A DNA stretch of 42,575 bases. Origin: an uncultured Armatimonadota bacterium (GTDB taxonomy: Bacteria > Armatimonadota > Fimbriimonadia > Fimbriimonadales > Fimbriimonadaceae). Position numbers and translations under genes: made by a program. The stretch spans positions 1 to 42,575 of the forward strand of contig CALMEF010000186.1 in NCBI GenBank assembly GCA_937862825.1. Reading direction: 5' to 3'. Below, piece after piece: positions 32,138 to 41,256 of this stretch. The notes under the pieces were generated by a model, which saw nothing but the letters and a program-made list of their open reading frames with translations, was not told the DNA's origin and did not search any database. The stretch's first letter is position 1, and each line of letters opens with the position of its first letter.

Positions 32138-32913
32138 GCCGATTGCAGGTCATTCTTGACACTAAGGCCGATGAAGTGGCAGCAAGACGAAGCAGGACTT
32201 CCCAAAGTGAACTGGAGTCCCAGTGTGCCGATCTCCCCACAACAAAAGGCTTCCTCAACGCTCTGAAATCGAGCACAACTGACCTTGCGTTGATCGCCGA
32301 AGTCAAGCGGGCCTCGCCCTCAGCGGGAATGATTCGAGACGAGTTTGACCCAGCGCAAATCGCCCAGGCATACCAGCGTGCTGGCTCGCACTGCTTGAGT
32401 GTCTTGACGGACGAAAAGTACTTTAAAGGGCATGATTCGTATGTAGCGATCGCTAGAGATGCCTCGGACCTTCCTTGCCTTAGAAAGGAATTCATTGTCG
32501 ATGTCTATCAGGTGTTCGAGTCGAGGGTTCTCGGAGCCGATGCAATCCTCCTCATCGTTGCTGCTCTTGAGAAAGACCAGCTTCTTGAGTTCTCCGGCGT
32601 GGCGACTTCAATCGGGCTTGACGTATTGGTCGAAGTTCATGACGAAGCTGAAGCGGAGGTGGCCAACGAGATCCAGGCGCGACTTGTAGGTGTGAACAAC
32701 CGTAACCTCGCAACCTTTGAAACCGATCTTGCGACGTCCGAACGCCTGATCCCAATGTTGACTGCCGAGTTCAAATTGAGTGAGAGTGCGCTTCGGTCAC
32801 GAACTGACTTGGACCGTGTAAAGGCTGCTGGTGCGGACGGAGTGCTCATCGGCACGACTTTCTGCGAATCGGAAGACATAGAGTCCAAAGTTCGAGAGGT
32901 GATGGGTTGGTGA
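32134..32913 (+). CDS. trpC: Indole-3-glycerol-phosphate synthase
   Basis: Closes the indole ring from CdRP in tryptophan synthesis. 259 residues forming one TIM barrel: AEVKRASPSAGMI for the first catalytic Lys, LRKEFIVDVYQV for the second, LVEVHDEAEAE, GVNNRNLATFETD and GVLIGTTF for the phosphate site. The start is TTG 32134, which overlaps the trpD stop (TTGA) and is preceded by GGTGAG. It is a separate protein from TrpF, unlike the E. coli fusion. Confidence 0.96.
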   Translation: MSRLQVILDTKADEVAARRSRTSQSELESQCADLPTTKGFLNALKSSTTDLALIAEVKRASPSAGMIRDEFDPAQIAQAYQRAGSHCLSVLTDEKYFKGHDSYVAIARDASDLPCLRKEFIVDVYQVFESRVLGADAILLIVAALEKDQLLEFSGVATSIGLDVLVEVHDEAEAEVANEIQARLVGVNNRNLATFETDLATSERLIPMLTAEFKLSESALRSRTDLDRVKAAGADGVLIGTTFCESEDIESKVREVMGW

Positions 32914-33500
32914 CACGGGTGAAAATCTGCGGTCTGACGAGAGTTGTGGATGCCGAACTGGCTATTGAACTTGGCGCGGATGCCATCGGGTTTGTTTTTG
33001 AACCATCAAGTCCTCGCTTTATCGGCGACAACGATACGATTCTGGACTTTGCTCGATCACCGTTAGGGTTCGTTACAACAGTCGCTGTTTTTGGGCGATG
33101 TGAATTCGACGTAGAAGGATTTGATCGTATTCAGTTTGTGGAGACTTCCGTGCCCCTTAGCCGACCGCTGCCCGTCCTCCGACTTGAGCGAGGCGTCTCA
33201 CTTTCTGAGGCGGTTCGCCTACTCAAAGGACTCAGTCAGCAAGTTGTTGTTGTGGATGCGTTCCACCCGAGTGCCTTTGGAGGAACCGGAGACCTCGTAG
33301 ATTGGAACCTGGTTGCTGACCTGGTTGGCGAGACTGAACAAAGAATCATCCTTGCTGGGGGTCTGAACGTGGGTAACGTCGGTCAGGCAATCGAAACGGT
33401 GAAACCCTTCGCCGTGGACGTCAGTTCAGGAATCGAATCGTCTAGTGGAGTAAAGGACCACGGAGCCATGAAAGACTTCATCCAAACCGTGCGAGGATGA
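32910..33500 (+). CDS. trpF: Phosphoribosylanthranilate isomerase
   Basis: Isomerises phosphoribosylanthranilate to CdRP. About 196 residues with VKICGLTR (catalytic Cys) near the N-terminus, GFVFEPSSPR after it, and the phosphate-binding ILAGGLNVGNV and VDVSSGIESSSG near the C-terminus. The GTG at 32910 overlaps the trpC end; a TTG three bases upstream is the alternative. Last gene of the visible trp unit; the pathway order TrpD, TrpF, TrpC is encoded in the order D, C, F. Confidence 0.95.
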   Translation: MTRVKICGLTRVVDAELAIELGADAIGFVFEPSSPRFIGDNDTILDFARSPLGFVTTVAVFGRCEFDVEGFDRIQFVETSVPLSRPLPVLRLERGVSLSEAVRLLKGLSQQVVVVDAFHPSAFGGTGDLVDWNLVADLVGETEQRIILAGGLNVGNVGQAIETVKPFAVDVSSGIESSSGVKDHGAMKDFIQTVRG

Positions 33501-33540
33501 ACACTAAGGAGTGATGGTGAAAATCAACGACTAAAAGTTG

Positions 33541-33569
33541 TTGTCATTTTGCGATTTTTTGCGGATAAT
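33541..33569 (+). promoter_or_regulatory. Promoter of the exported propeller-like protein gene
   Basis: TTGTCA (33541-33546), 17-base spacer, GATAAT (33564-33569), then six bases to the ATG at 33576. The start site would coincide with the first codon, so the message would be leaderless. Confidence 0.7.
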
Positions 33570-33575
33570 GATCGC

Positions 33576-35954
33576 ATGCGTTTCATCGTCGTTGTTCTGG
33601 CCCTGATTCTGACCCAGATGGGTTTGGCGAATGAGCCAGCCGAGCCTCCAGTGGGCGGCCCAAAGCCGCTTCCAAACATCAAGTGGGGCAAGAACGTGCG
33701 TTTGGAGGGTGGCGGAAAGCCGATCATACGTTCCACTTTCGATATTCCAACTCCGAGCGATTTCGAGCGAACTGTGATGTATCGTCCGAACCCCGATCTG
33801 GAGAAAGGGAAGATGTATCGCGAACCAGGAAGCGGCTCCGCAAGCCCTGGTGGCCGAATGAACGAAGATTGGGATATTGGCAACGACGACGCAACCTTCA
33901 TCAACTCTTTTGACGGCATTTATTACACTGGCTACGTACCCGCCGATCCGGATGTGGCGGTGGGAAGTGACTGGGTGGTGACGGTTACCAACGACGCCTT
34001 CAAGTTCTACGACAAGGCGGGAAGACAGTCATACGTGAACTGGTTCCAACCGTTCCTCGCGGACTTTTCGTCCTCAGCGAACGAATACAAGTGGTTTGAC
34101 CCCAAAGTGATCTTTGACCCTTGGAATCAACGGTTCGTGATCCTCGTCTTGGGCAAGCATCTGTGGGAGAACCACTCGCGGGTGACGCTGATGGTCAGCG
34201 ACAACTCAAACCCAAACGGCGCATGGGGCGTTTGGTTCCTGCAGGGTGAGACAGGCTCAGGAACGACCGAGGCCTGGGCAGACTACTACGACCTTGGCTA
34301 CGGAGAAAACGCTGTCTTTGCGGCTGGCAACCAGTTTCAGTATGACGGCGACGAATTATTCACAACCAACTCCGTATTCATCTTCAACAAGTCGGAACTG
34401 TATAACTTTCAGCAATTAAACTATTCAAGATTGGTCAGCCTAAACCATGCCAATGGCACCGACCTATTTGCGCCGCGATGTGCGAAAATGACCGTTGGGT
34501 ACGGCGCGGATGTCGTTCTGGCATCCTCTATCAATGGTGGCGGCAGCACCGTCACCGTCTACAAGATTTCCGATGTGTTTAACACCGCCTCGTCGTCTCG
34601 AACGACCGTCAACGTTGGAGGCTATGCGGTGGCACCAGTCGTTCTACAACCGGGTACTCACGAGCTGATGGAGTTCGGCTGCCGCCTGATGAACGTTTAC
34701 CTCACCTATGAGGGAGGCTATCGCCTGTTTACCGGACTGATGACCAAGGTGAGGCCATCGGGGGATACCGCAGACCGGATGGGGGCGAGACTCATGGTGC
34801 TAAATCCCGACTCATCAACACCAGTGGATGAAATCACCTTCGTCTCAAGCAACTACTACTACATGTTCCCGTCGGTAGGGTGCGATATGAAGGCGAATGC
34901 GGTGTGGGCGATCGGGCGGACCGGAACCGTAAGCGGCCAGTTCCCCGCGATGCGTTACGCAACTTACACTTACCTAGGTGGGTTCGACACCTCATCAGTG
35001 CTGGTAAAGTCCGGCGAGAACTGGAGCAATCAAGAGCGCTGGGGGGACTACTTTGGTGGTAGTCCAGACTGGGGTGATTGGACCTCGGGAACCGGCTATC
35101 AACGCATTTGGGTCACTGGCAAATGGCAGCAGTCAAACAACACCCATTGGGCCACAAGTATTGTTTCCACGATCGCTCAAGGGGCAGCCGGGGTCATGAC
35201 GGTGTCGGGTTCTGATGCGGATTACAAGTACCTCGTTCGTGGTGCAAACAATGTCACCACCAACTTTGTGGTCGGAAACGCGGGGACGGTTGGTTACCGC
35301 CTTCAAGTCACGTGCAACAAGAACTGGGTCTCCTTGAGCGGCACTCTTGATCAGGAAGTGTATGGCAACGAAGACAATGTGGTTATCGGTGCAACGATAA
35401 ACTCAAACGCGAACACATTGCCCTACGGGTTACACGTGGCCACAGTTAAGTTTGAGAACCTCACGACCGGGGCACAAGCGCTGAAAACCATCACGTTAGC
35501 TCTTGGCGATTACTTCGATCCGACGTCGTACACGATCAATCGAGGCAGTCACTTTGATGGGGACATCACTGATGTCCTGAGTTCAAACAACCAGTACCTC
35601 TCAGCATTCAACAACCCAACCGGCTTGGATACGGCTATCACCATACGAACAGAGATTCCTGTGGCGCTGGCTTCGGAGGTTAACTTCTTCCAGGAGAGTG
35701 CGATCCTCAGACCTGGAATGTCACTAGAAACGGCTATCTACAACTGGGATACGGCGACGTGGAACATCCGAAATGGCCGAACCGCCCCCCAAGTTGACAC
35801 TTCATTTTGGGTGACCATACGTGCGGATGGATACGTTTCCAGTGGGGGAACGGCTTCAGCAAAGATGACTTGGCAGCAGATCAACGATGAAGACCCGGCG
35901 ACCGATGGCTGGCTTTCACGCATCGACCGGGCTCGCTTCTTGATCTATCCGTAA
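33576..35954 (+). CDS. Exported propeller-like protein of unknown function
   Basis: About 792 residues with a Sec signal peptide (MRFIVVVLALILTQMGLA). After a Pro-rich linker, residues about 110-520 show repeated beta blocks with YVPADPDVAVGSDWVVTVTN, FDPKVIFDPWNQRFVIL and WADYYDLGYGENAVFAAGN, which is how exported beta-propeller proteins look. The C-terminal part (from about 540) is a different beta-sandwich-like region (NFVVGNAGTVGYRLQVTC, NWVSLSGTLDQEV) similar in pattern to BACON-type domains. There is no catalytic signature. I chose the ATG at 33576 because it begins the signal peptide and follows the promoter exactly; an upstream frame start at 33549 is less likely. Location is outside the cytoplasmic membrane. 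Confidence 0.85.
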   Translation: MRFIVVVLALILTQMGLANEPAEPPVGGPKPLPNIKWGKNVRLEGGGKPIIRSTFDIPTPSDFERTVMYRPNPDLEKGKMYREPGSGSASPGGRMNEDWDIGNDDATFINSFDGIYYTGYVPADPDVAVGSDWVVTVTNDAFKFYDKAGRQSYVNWFQPFLADFSSSANEYKWFDPKVIFDPWNQRFVILVLGKHLWENHSRVTLMVSDNSNPNGAWGVWFLQGETGSGTTEAWADYYDLGYGENAVFAAGNQFQYDGDELFTTNSVFIFNKSELYNFQQLNYSRLVSLNHANGTDLFAPRCAKMTVGYGADVVLASSINGGGSTVTVYKISDVFNTASSSRTTVNVGGYAVAPVVLQPGTHELMEFGCRLMNVYLTYEGGYRLFTGLMTKVRPSGDTADRMGARLMVLNPDSSTPVDEITFVSSNYYYMFPSVGCDMKANAVWAIGRTGTVSGQFPAMRYATYTYLGGFDTSSVLVKSGENWSNQERWGDYFGGSPDWGDWTSGTGYQRIWVTGKWQQSNNTHWATSIVSTIAQGAAGVMTVSGSDADYKYLVRGANNVTTNFVVGNAGTVGYRLQVTCNKNWVSLSGTLDQEVYGNEDNVVIGATINSNANTLPYGLHVATVKFENLTTGAQALKTITLALGDYFDPTSYTINRGSHFDGDITDVLSSNNQYLSAFNNPTGLDTAITIRTEIPVALASEVNFFQESAILRPGMSLETAIYNWDTATWNIRNGRTAPQVDTSFWVTIRADGYVSSGGTASAKMTWQQINDEDPATDGWLSRIDRARFLIYP

Positions 35955-35959
35955 GCGAC

Positions 35960-37444
35960 CTAACCAGGCAGGCTCAACTCGGGTTGTGCCTGGTTAATCG
36001 TAGCCATCTCACCAATGTTTGGCGCCATTTCAAACGCCATCTTGGTGAGATTTTCGGGCACGGGAATGGGATACTCACCGCTGAAGCAAGCCAAGCAGAA
36101 GGAATCTTCGCCACGCCCGACTGCTCGAGCTGTCGCCGCGATTGACAGATAGCCGAGTGTGGTCGCGCCCACATGCTTGCGGATCTCTTCAATCGTCATT
36201 CGAGCGGCGGCGAGTTCGCTGCGCGAACACATATCAATCCCATAGAAACAAGGCCACTTGATGGGCGGCGCGGTGATTCGTACATGGACTTCCTTTGCGC
36301 CCGACTCGAAAAGAAACTTGACGATTTGGCTGGTGGTCGTCGCCCGAACAATCGAATCGTCCACCAATACCAGTCGTTTGCCGTCAAAGTGCTCCTTTAG
36401 CGGGGTCAACTTCATTCGGACGCCCATCTCACGCATGTGGGGGTCTGGCTGAATGAACGTGCGGTGGATATAGCGACTCTTGGTCATCCCTTCCATAAAG
36501 GGGATTCCCGACTTTCGGCTATAGCCAAGGGCAGCAGGTATCCCGCTGTCTGGTACGGGAATGACGACATCAGCCTCAACCGGGTGCTCAATCGCCAACT
36601 CTTCACCCATGCGCTCTCGTGCCGAGTAGAGCAGTGTTCCGTACATGTGGGAATCCGGCCGAGCAAAGTAAATGAACTCAAAGAGGCACATCGCCTGGCG
36701 CTTGCTTGGCGCACCTTGGGCAAACCGCATGCCGTTCTTGTCCATGATGACCATTTCCCCTGCTTTCAGTTCGTGGTCGACCACAGCATCCAACGGAGTA
36801 AACGCGCAAGATTCGCTGGCAATGATGAAGCCGTCCCCAACGCGTCCAGCAACCATGGGGCGGATCCCGTGAGGATCGCGGAAACCGATCACCATGTTCG
36901 GGGTCAGGACGGTCACACTGTAGGCTCCCTCTATGCGGCGCATCGTCGCTGCCACCGCGTGCTCGGGACCAAGGTGCATATTCTTCACCAGCAGTCGGGC
37001 GATCAACTCGCTGTCACTGGTGCTATCAAAGTGCTCGCCTTCGGCTTTAAGTTCCTCGCGCAAGGCCTTTGTGTTGATCAGGTTGCCATTGTGCGCGACG
37101 GCGATATCACCGACCAGGCTTTGGCAGAAAATGGGTTGCGCGTTGCGCAGCACACTGGCACCAGTTGTCGAGTAGCGATTGTGTCCAACGGCCATCTCAC
37201 CTGGAAGTGACTTCAGAACATTCTCGTTGAAGACCTGGCTTACCAAGCCCATATCCTTGTGCATGCGAACGACACTGCTATCGCTAACCGCGATGCCTGC
37301 GGACTCCTGCCCACGGTGTTGGAGCGCAAACAAGCCGAAGAAGGCGAGACGCGCAGCCTCGCGACCGGGCGTGTACAGACCGATGATCCCGCATTCTTCC
37401 TTCGGCGAGTCGTCTTCGAAGAGGTCCGGCGCTTGATCGATCAT
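35960..37444 (-). CDS. purF: Amidophosphoribosyltransferase
   Basis: Catalyses the first committed step of purine synthesis, making phosphoribosylamine from PRPP and glutamine. 494 residues: a short propeptide ending before the catalytic N-terminal Cys (KEECGIIGLY, C18), a class II glutamine amidotransferase domain (GHNRYSTTG, AHNGNLIN), and a phosphoribosyltransferase domain with the PRPP loop LVLVDDSIVRATTT near residue 360. Cysteines of the [4Fe-4S] form (CFYGIDMCSR, CLACFSGEYP) are present. Start ATG 37444 is chosen over a longer frame start at 37522, which lies inside the divergent gene's region. TATACT is 18 bases upstream. A 10-bp inverted repeat spans the stop (35961-35996). Confidence 0.96.
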   Translation of the reverse strand: MIDQAPDLFEDDSPKEECGIIGLYTPGREAARLAFFGLFALQHRGQESAGIAVSDSSVVRMHKDMGLVSQVFNENVLKSLPGEMAVGHNRYSTTGASVLRNAQPIFCQSLVGDIAVAHNGNLINTKALREELKAEGEHFDSTSDSELIARLLVKNMHLGPEHAVAATMRRIEGAYSVTVLTPNMVIGFRDPHGIRPMVAGRVGDGFIIASESCAFTPLDAVVDHELKAGEMVIMDKNGMRFAQGAPSKRQAMCLFEFIYFARPDSHMYGTLLYSARERMGEELAIEHPVEADVVIPVPDSGIPAALGYSRKSGIPFMEGMTKSRYIHRTFIQPDPHMREMGVRMKLTPLKEHFDGKRLVLVDDSIVRATTTSQIVKFLFESGAKEVHVRITAPPIKWPCFYGIDMCSRSELAAARMTIEEIRKHVGATTLGYLSIAATARAVGRGEDSFCLACFSGEYPIPVPENLTKMAFEMAPNIGEMATINQAQPELSLPG

Positions 37445-37521
37445 TGCGTTCTCGCAAAACAGAGTATACAGGTTCGGAGGCTCACGAGAAGTATCCAGGT
37501 TGCGTAGACCACAATATTCCA

Positions 37522-38772
37522 ATGCCTCTTGTGATTCCAGTTGCCCATGACTTCACGTGCTCATGGTGCTGGATTGGGTTCTGGCAAACGCGAGAACTTA
37601 GAGAGGAGTTCGGCGTTGAGTTCGATTGGCTTGCCTACGAACTGTATCCCGAGCCGATGCCGCTACCCACGGCACCTCCTCCGCAACCTGAGTCACCAAG
37701 ACCCAAGACACCGAGTCGTCTCTCACTTGCTTATGCTGCCCAACGCCTTGCTCCTCCAGAGCGGCGACCTCCTGATGTGCGAACTCATGTGGCCCACCAA
37801 GCCGTGGAGTATGCCAAGACTTTGGGGCTTGCCGACCGCCTGGTGGAGGAACTGTATATCGCCCATTGGCAGGAGTTCCGTGACATTGGCGACCCTGGCC
37901 AAATCCTCAAGATCGCGGAGGGACTAGGCATCGACCCCGGTCGACTTCGGCGATCAATTGAGGAACGCCGATTTGAGTCCAAGATCACACCATTTGATGC
38001 TCCAGCGCACGCCACTGGAGTCTACAACGTCCCGACGTACTGGATTGGTGGGCAGAGATACGCCGAGCAATCCATGGCATTGCTAAGAAAAGCACTCGTT
38101 GAGGAGATTGGCGAACCAGCCCTCTACTCTGGATTGACCTTCCCAGACGCACCCTTAACTCGACCCTATGTGGTGATGAATATGGTCTCAACAATCGACG
38201 GCAAGATCATCACTGGAAACCGCGATGAACCGGTCATGGACCTTGGGTCGAAGGTTGATCATTCGGCGATGAGAATGATTGAGTCCAAAGCAGACGCAGT
38301 GATGATCGGAACTGGATCGCTGAACGCGACGCCTGGTCTATGGTATGACAAGTCGCTGACGCGGATCGTGGTGACGGGAGGGTCGGATTTGGATTTGACC
38401 AAGCGTTTCTTCAGCGATGCCCCGGAAAGGGCCTTCGTGCTCTCCCCCAACGGGCTCACGCTGGCTAGCGACTATAGGTCGGGAAGAGGCGGAGAAATCG
38501 ACTTTGTTTCGGCACTCACCGACTTGGTAGCCAAAGGGATCAAGACGTTGCTTGTTGAGGGAGGCAGTGAACTCAACGCATCCCTGCTTTCACTTGACCT
38601 CGTGGATGAACTTTTCTTGACCATTGCGCCGAAAGTTAAGTTGGGTAGAGAAACGCCAACGTACGCCGGTGGCGACCCGCTCCCTCGCTCGCTGGTTCAG
38701 CAGTACCGTCTCATCAGCGAGAAGCGAATCGGAGACGAGGTGTTTCTTCGCTATCGGAGGAGTCGAAGTTGA
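37522..38772 (+). CDS. DsbA/FrnE-like oxidoreductase fused to RibD C-terminal reductase domain
   Basis: A 416-residue fusion of two enzymes. Residues 1-205 are a DsbA-type thioredoxin fold of the FrnE/HCCA isomerase kind: HDFTCSWCW near the N-terminus (C13, C16) and the cis-Pro region GVYNVPTYWIGG about residue 170. Residues 213-416 are a RibD C-terminal (dihydrofolate-reductase-like) domain: RPYVVMNMVSTIDGKI, MIGTGSLNATPG, KTLLVEGGSELNASLL. The latter reduces pyrimidine or pterin-type substrates with NADPH in its relatives. I do not know this combination as a common one. CACAAT stands six bases before the ATG at 37522; an upstream ATG at 37444 is the divergent purF side. It overlaps the next gene by four bases. 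Confidence 0.8.
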   Translation: MPLVIPVAHDFTCSWCWIGFWQTRELREEFGVEFDWLAYELYPEPMPLPTAPPPQPESPRPKTPSRLSLAYAAQRLAPPERRPPDVRTHVAHQAVEYAKTLGLADRLVEELYIAHWQEFRDIGDPGQILKIAEGLGIDPGRLRRSIEERRFESKITPFDAPAHATGVYNVPTYWIGGQRYAEQSMALLRKALVEEIGEPALYSGLTFPDAPLTRPYVVMNMVSTIDGKIITGNRDEPVMDLGSKVDHSAMRMIESKADAVMIGTGSLNATPGLWYDKSLTRIVVTGGSDLDLTKRFFSDAPERAFVLSPNGLTLASDYRSGRGGEIDFVSALTDLVAKGIKTLLVEGGSELNASLLSLDLVDELFLTIAPKVKLGRETPTYAGGDPLPRSLVQQYRLISEKRIGDEVFLRYRRSRS

Positions 38773-39911
38773 CGGGTCCTCTATCAGCCTCCACCTACCT
38801 TCGCCGAAACCTTGGCAAGACGATTCCACTCGTCGGCGTGATCGTGTTGGCGGTCCTGCTGGTCGCCGCTATCATCAGCCTGATCAACTCGATTCCTTAC
38901 TCGATCAAGACGATCTACAGTTATTCCAAGGAGATGTTAGGCGTCGGGCCGCGTGGTGATGCCAGCATGACCCCGAAGATCGTCGAGCGACTCAAGACGG
39001 ATTCACCCATAGAGATTTCCAACATCATGATCTGCCGAGCCGCGCCGAGCCAAGTTCGCAGTATTGTGGGGAAATGGCCGTTTGCGGTGCTTGGGTTTGA
39101 GCGTGGGGACATGCAGGCTTACTTGGACCGTATGAAGGTGACCTCACTTGAAGGAAGGCTTCCAGAGCCGGGTATGCCTGAAGCGGTGGTCAGCGAACCT
39201 GTCGCAAGGAACCTGGGTCTCAAACTCGGGGGTGTTTTGCTTGGCCCCGAACTTTCGGAGAGTTACAGCCCCAAGCACGTAAAGGTTGTCGGGATCGCGA
39301 ACACGAAATACTGGCTGATGCTGGGAAGCGTGGAATACATGCGGCAGTATCACTTCCCGCCTGTGGACGTGGCGGTCGTCTTTGCCAAGGACCCTGCCCA
39401 GCAAGACCAACTGGACCGATGGGCCAACAAGGCATTCGAAGGCGACCGAGCGCAGGTCTTCGCCTACTTTCTTCTTGAGAAGTCGACGAACGAGATGTTT
39501 GTGACCCTATACAAGATTCTGAACGTGGTCATCGGGATTCTCGTTCTGGTGATCACCCTCATGATGGGAATGCTGATCAACATCTACATGGGGCAACGGT
39601 TGATTGAGTTTGGACTGCTTCAAGCGCTCGGATATACGAGAAAGGGGTTGCTTAGGAGAGTCCTGAAAGAGGCGTTTGCCTTTGTGGTGATGGGCTGGTT
39701 GTTTGGAGTTCTGGCGGCCTACGGTCTCCTCTGGTTCGCGAAGAAGCAATTGATGGATCCGAACGCTTTTGCATTGAATCCATTGGACGTAACTGCCTAC
39801 ATGTACACTTTGGCGCCGCCCATCGCGGTCCTGCTGGTTGCGTGGGTGACCGTTTACCTGCGGTTCCGCAACTTTGACCCCGTGGGTGTCGTTGAGCGGA
39901 GGTTGGTGTGA
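38769..39911 (+). CDS. ABC transporter permease, FtsX/MacB/LolE type
   Basis: A 380-residue integral membrane protein: one membrane helix at about 17-40 (IPLVGVIVLAVLLVAAIISL), a large extracytoplasmic domain (about 45-240) of MacB-PCD type, then three helices (about 250-275, 300-325 and 345-368) that make the FtsX domain (YIGQRLIEFGLLQALGYTRKGLL-like block at about 273-296). With the ATPase next door it would form a transporter or mechanotransducer for lipids, lipoproteins or peptides. TTG start at 38769 overlaps the previous stop by four bases; the end overlaps the ATPase gene by four bases. Confidence 0.88.
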   Translation: MTGPLSASTYLRRNLGKTIPLVGVIVLAVLLVAAIISLINSIPYSIKTIYSYSKEMLGVGPRGDASMTPKIVERLKTDSPIEISNIMICRAAPSQVRSIVGKWPFAVLGFERGDMQAYLDRMKVTSLEGRLPEPGMPEAVVSEPVARNLGLKLGGVLLGPELSESYSPKHVKVVGIANTKYWLMLGSVEYMRQYHFPPVDVAVVFAKDPAQQDQLDRWANKAFEGDRAQVFAYFLLEKSTNEMFVTLYKILNVVIGILVLVITLMMGMLINIYMGQRLIEFGLLQALGYTRKGLLRRVLKEAFAFVVMGWLFGVLAAYGLLWFAKKQLMDPNAFALNPLDVTAYMYTLAPPIAVLLVAWVTVYLRFRNFDPVGVVERRLV

Positions 39912-40561
39912 TCACGTCGAACTCGGCTTCTTTGGTCTATCAAGATCACGGGCGAGAGGTGTTCGCTGTCCGCGATCTCTCCGTTGAAGTGAAGAACGGT
40001 CAGTTCGTCGGCATTCTCGGGCCATCCGGTTCGGGCAAATCCTCCATGCTCTACCTCCTGAGTGGTCTGAAGCAACCGACCAGCGGATCGATCTCCTTCA
40101 ACGGAAAGAACTTGGCCTCAATGAGCGATGAACAGCGAAGCCAACTGAGGTTGCGGGAGTTTGGATTCGTGTTTCAGTTGCCCTACCTACTCGGCTACCT
40201 GACCGCATTGGAAAACGTAGCCATTGCCGCGGTCAATACCACTCAAGCCACGCGCGATGAAGCCAAGGGCCTGCTTGAGACTCTGGGACTTGGCGAGAAA
40301 GCCCACCGGCTACCCCACGAGTTGAGTGGAGGTGAGCGGCAACGCGTCTGCGTCGCGAGAGCGCTGCTGGGCAAACCCCAAGTGATCTTCGCGGACGAAC
40401 CTACGGCCGCCCTCGATCATACGAATGGTGAACAGGTCGTGTCCATGCTCGCCAAGTATCGTGGGGAAGGGGCTCTCGTTATGGTCACCCACGACCCGAG
40501 CATGCTGAAGGAAGCCGACCGCATTCTGAGGATTGAAGATGGGATACTCGTAGAGTCGTGA
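39908..40561 (+). CDS. ABC transporter ATP-binding protein, LolD/MacB type
   Basis: A 217-residue ATPase with Walker A GPSGSGKSS (38-46), Q-loop VFQLPY (88-93), signature LSGGERQR (139-146), Walker B VIFADEP (159-165) and the switch His in VTHDPSML. It energises the adjacent FtsX-type permease. Sequence type is that of LolD/MacB/FtsE ATPases. GTG start 39908 overlaps the permease stop (GTGA). Confidence 0.95.
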   Translation: MITSNSASLVYQDHGREVFAVRDLSVEVKNGQFVGILGPSGSGKSSMLYLLSGLKQPTSGSISFNGKNLASMSDEQRSQLRLREFGFVFQLPYLLGYLTALENVAIAAVNTTQATRDEAKGLLETLGLGEKAHRLPHELSGGERQRVCVARALLGKPQVIFADEPTAALDHTNGEQVVSMLAKYRGEGALVMVTHDPSMLKEADRILRIEDGILVES

Positions 40562-40974
40562 GTCCCACCAGCGAAGAGAAAGAGCGGCGTGCCATGGTGA
40601 TGCGTGCGATTCTTGAAGCCATCAAGTCAAGCCGTACTATCAAGTTGCCGGATTTCGATGCGGACAAGAGTGTTCCGGGAGTCGTCGCCCTGCATCATAT
40701 CGGGTTCGAAACCAACGCGTACGCCGGGTCGTTGGGAAGCCTGGACTACCAGTTCGAAGGAGAAGAGGACCTCTTACACCTTATCGTGTCGCACCGAGAG
40801 GGCCTCAAAGTGAGTCCGACTGAGGCACAAGAAGTCGCCTCATTCCTACTGGATGGGATTCCAGAGGGTCTATTCTGGTTCAAGCCGGGTGAGTACACGC
40901 AACACTTCTACATTGGCCACGATGTGTTGCCCGAGTATTTGAGCCCAAATGGTGAGCCCAAGGTATCCTCTTAG
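40558..40974 (+). CDS. Hypothetical protein (138 aa) in the ABC transporter operon
   Basis: Soluble 138-residue protein, acidic in the middle, with no signal peptide or recognised motif. GTG start overlaps the ATPase stop (GTGA), so it belongs to the transporter operon. The middle block (VVALHHIGFETNAYAGSLGSL) and the C-terminal PGEYTQHFYIGHDVL are coding-like. Function unknown. Confidence 0.75.
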   Translation: MSPTSEEKERRAMVMRAILEAIKSSRTIKLPDFDADKSVPGVVALHHIGFETNAYAGSLGSLDYQFEGEEDLLHLIVSHREGLKVSPTEAQEVASFLLDGIPEGLFWFKPGEYTQHFYIGHDVLPEYLSPNGEPKVSS

Positions 40975-40976
40975 GA

Positions 40977-41228
40977 ATGCGCATCAAGAACAAGGAACTC
41001 CGGGCCCGCCGGCACCGGAAGGAGCAGCGAGTCAAAGAGATTCTGAAAGAGCAGAAAGCCATGTTTGCTGGTGGCTCAAAGCCCGCCGCCGATAAGCCAG
41101 CGAAAACGGCTGCGCCCAAGGCGGAGGCAAAGCCCAAGAAGGCTCCCGCGGCAAAGAAAGCAGTAGCGGATGCCGACAAGCCCAAGAAGGCCCCTGCGAA
41201 GAAGAAGACCGAAGCCCCCAGCGAGTAA
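40977..41228 (+). CDS. Small lysine/alanine/proline-rich basic protein
   Basis: An 83-residue, strongly basic protein: a charged helical N-terminus (RIKNKELRARRHRKEQRVKE) and a C-terminal tail of repeated K-A-P units (PKKAPAAKKAV, KPKKAPAKKK). The tail is like that of histone H1-like and other nucleic-acid-binding bacterial proteins. AGGA lies just upstream of the ATG, and the gene starts two bases after the previous stop. DNA or RNA binding is inferred from composition only. Confidence 0.75.
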   Translation: MRIKNKELRARRHRKEQRVKEILKEQKAMFAGGSKPAADKPAKTAAPKAEAKPKKAPAAKKAVADADKPKKAPAKKKTEAPSE

Positions 41229-41256
41229 GGGCACTCGTGGGGTGGAATAGCGAACT

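Noticed and set aside
35961-35996. Ten-base inverted repeat at the end of purF as a terminator
   Set aside because: The 16-base loop is large, no T-run follows on either strand, and the left arm is within the last codons of purF. It may still be a bidirectional signal, but the evidence is weak.
36437-37210. Plus-strand frame of 257 codons
   Set aside because: Antisense to purF, whose motifs are complete.
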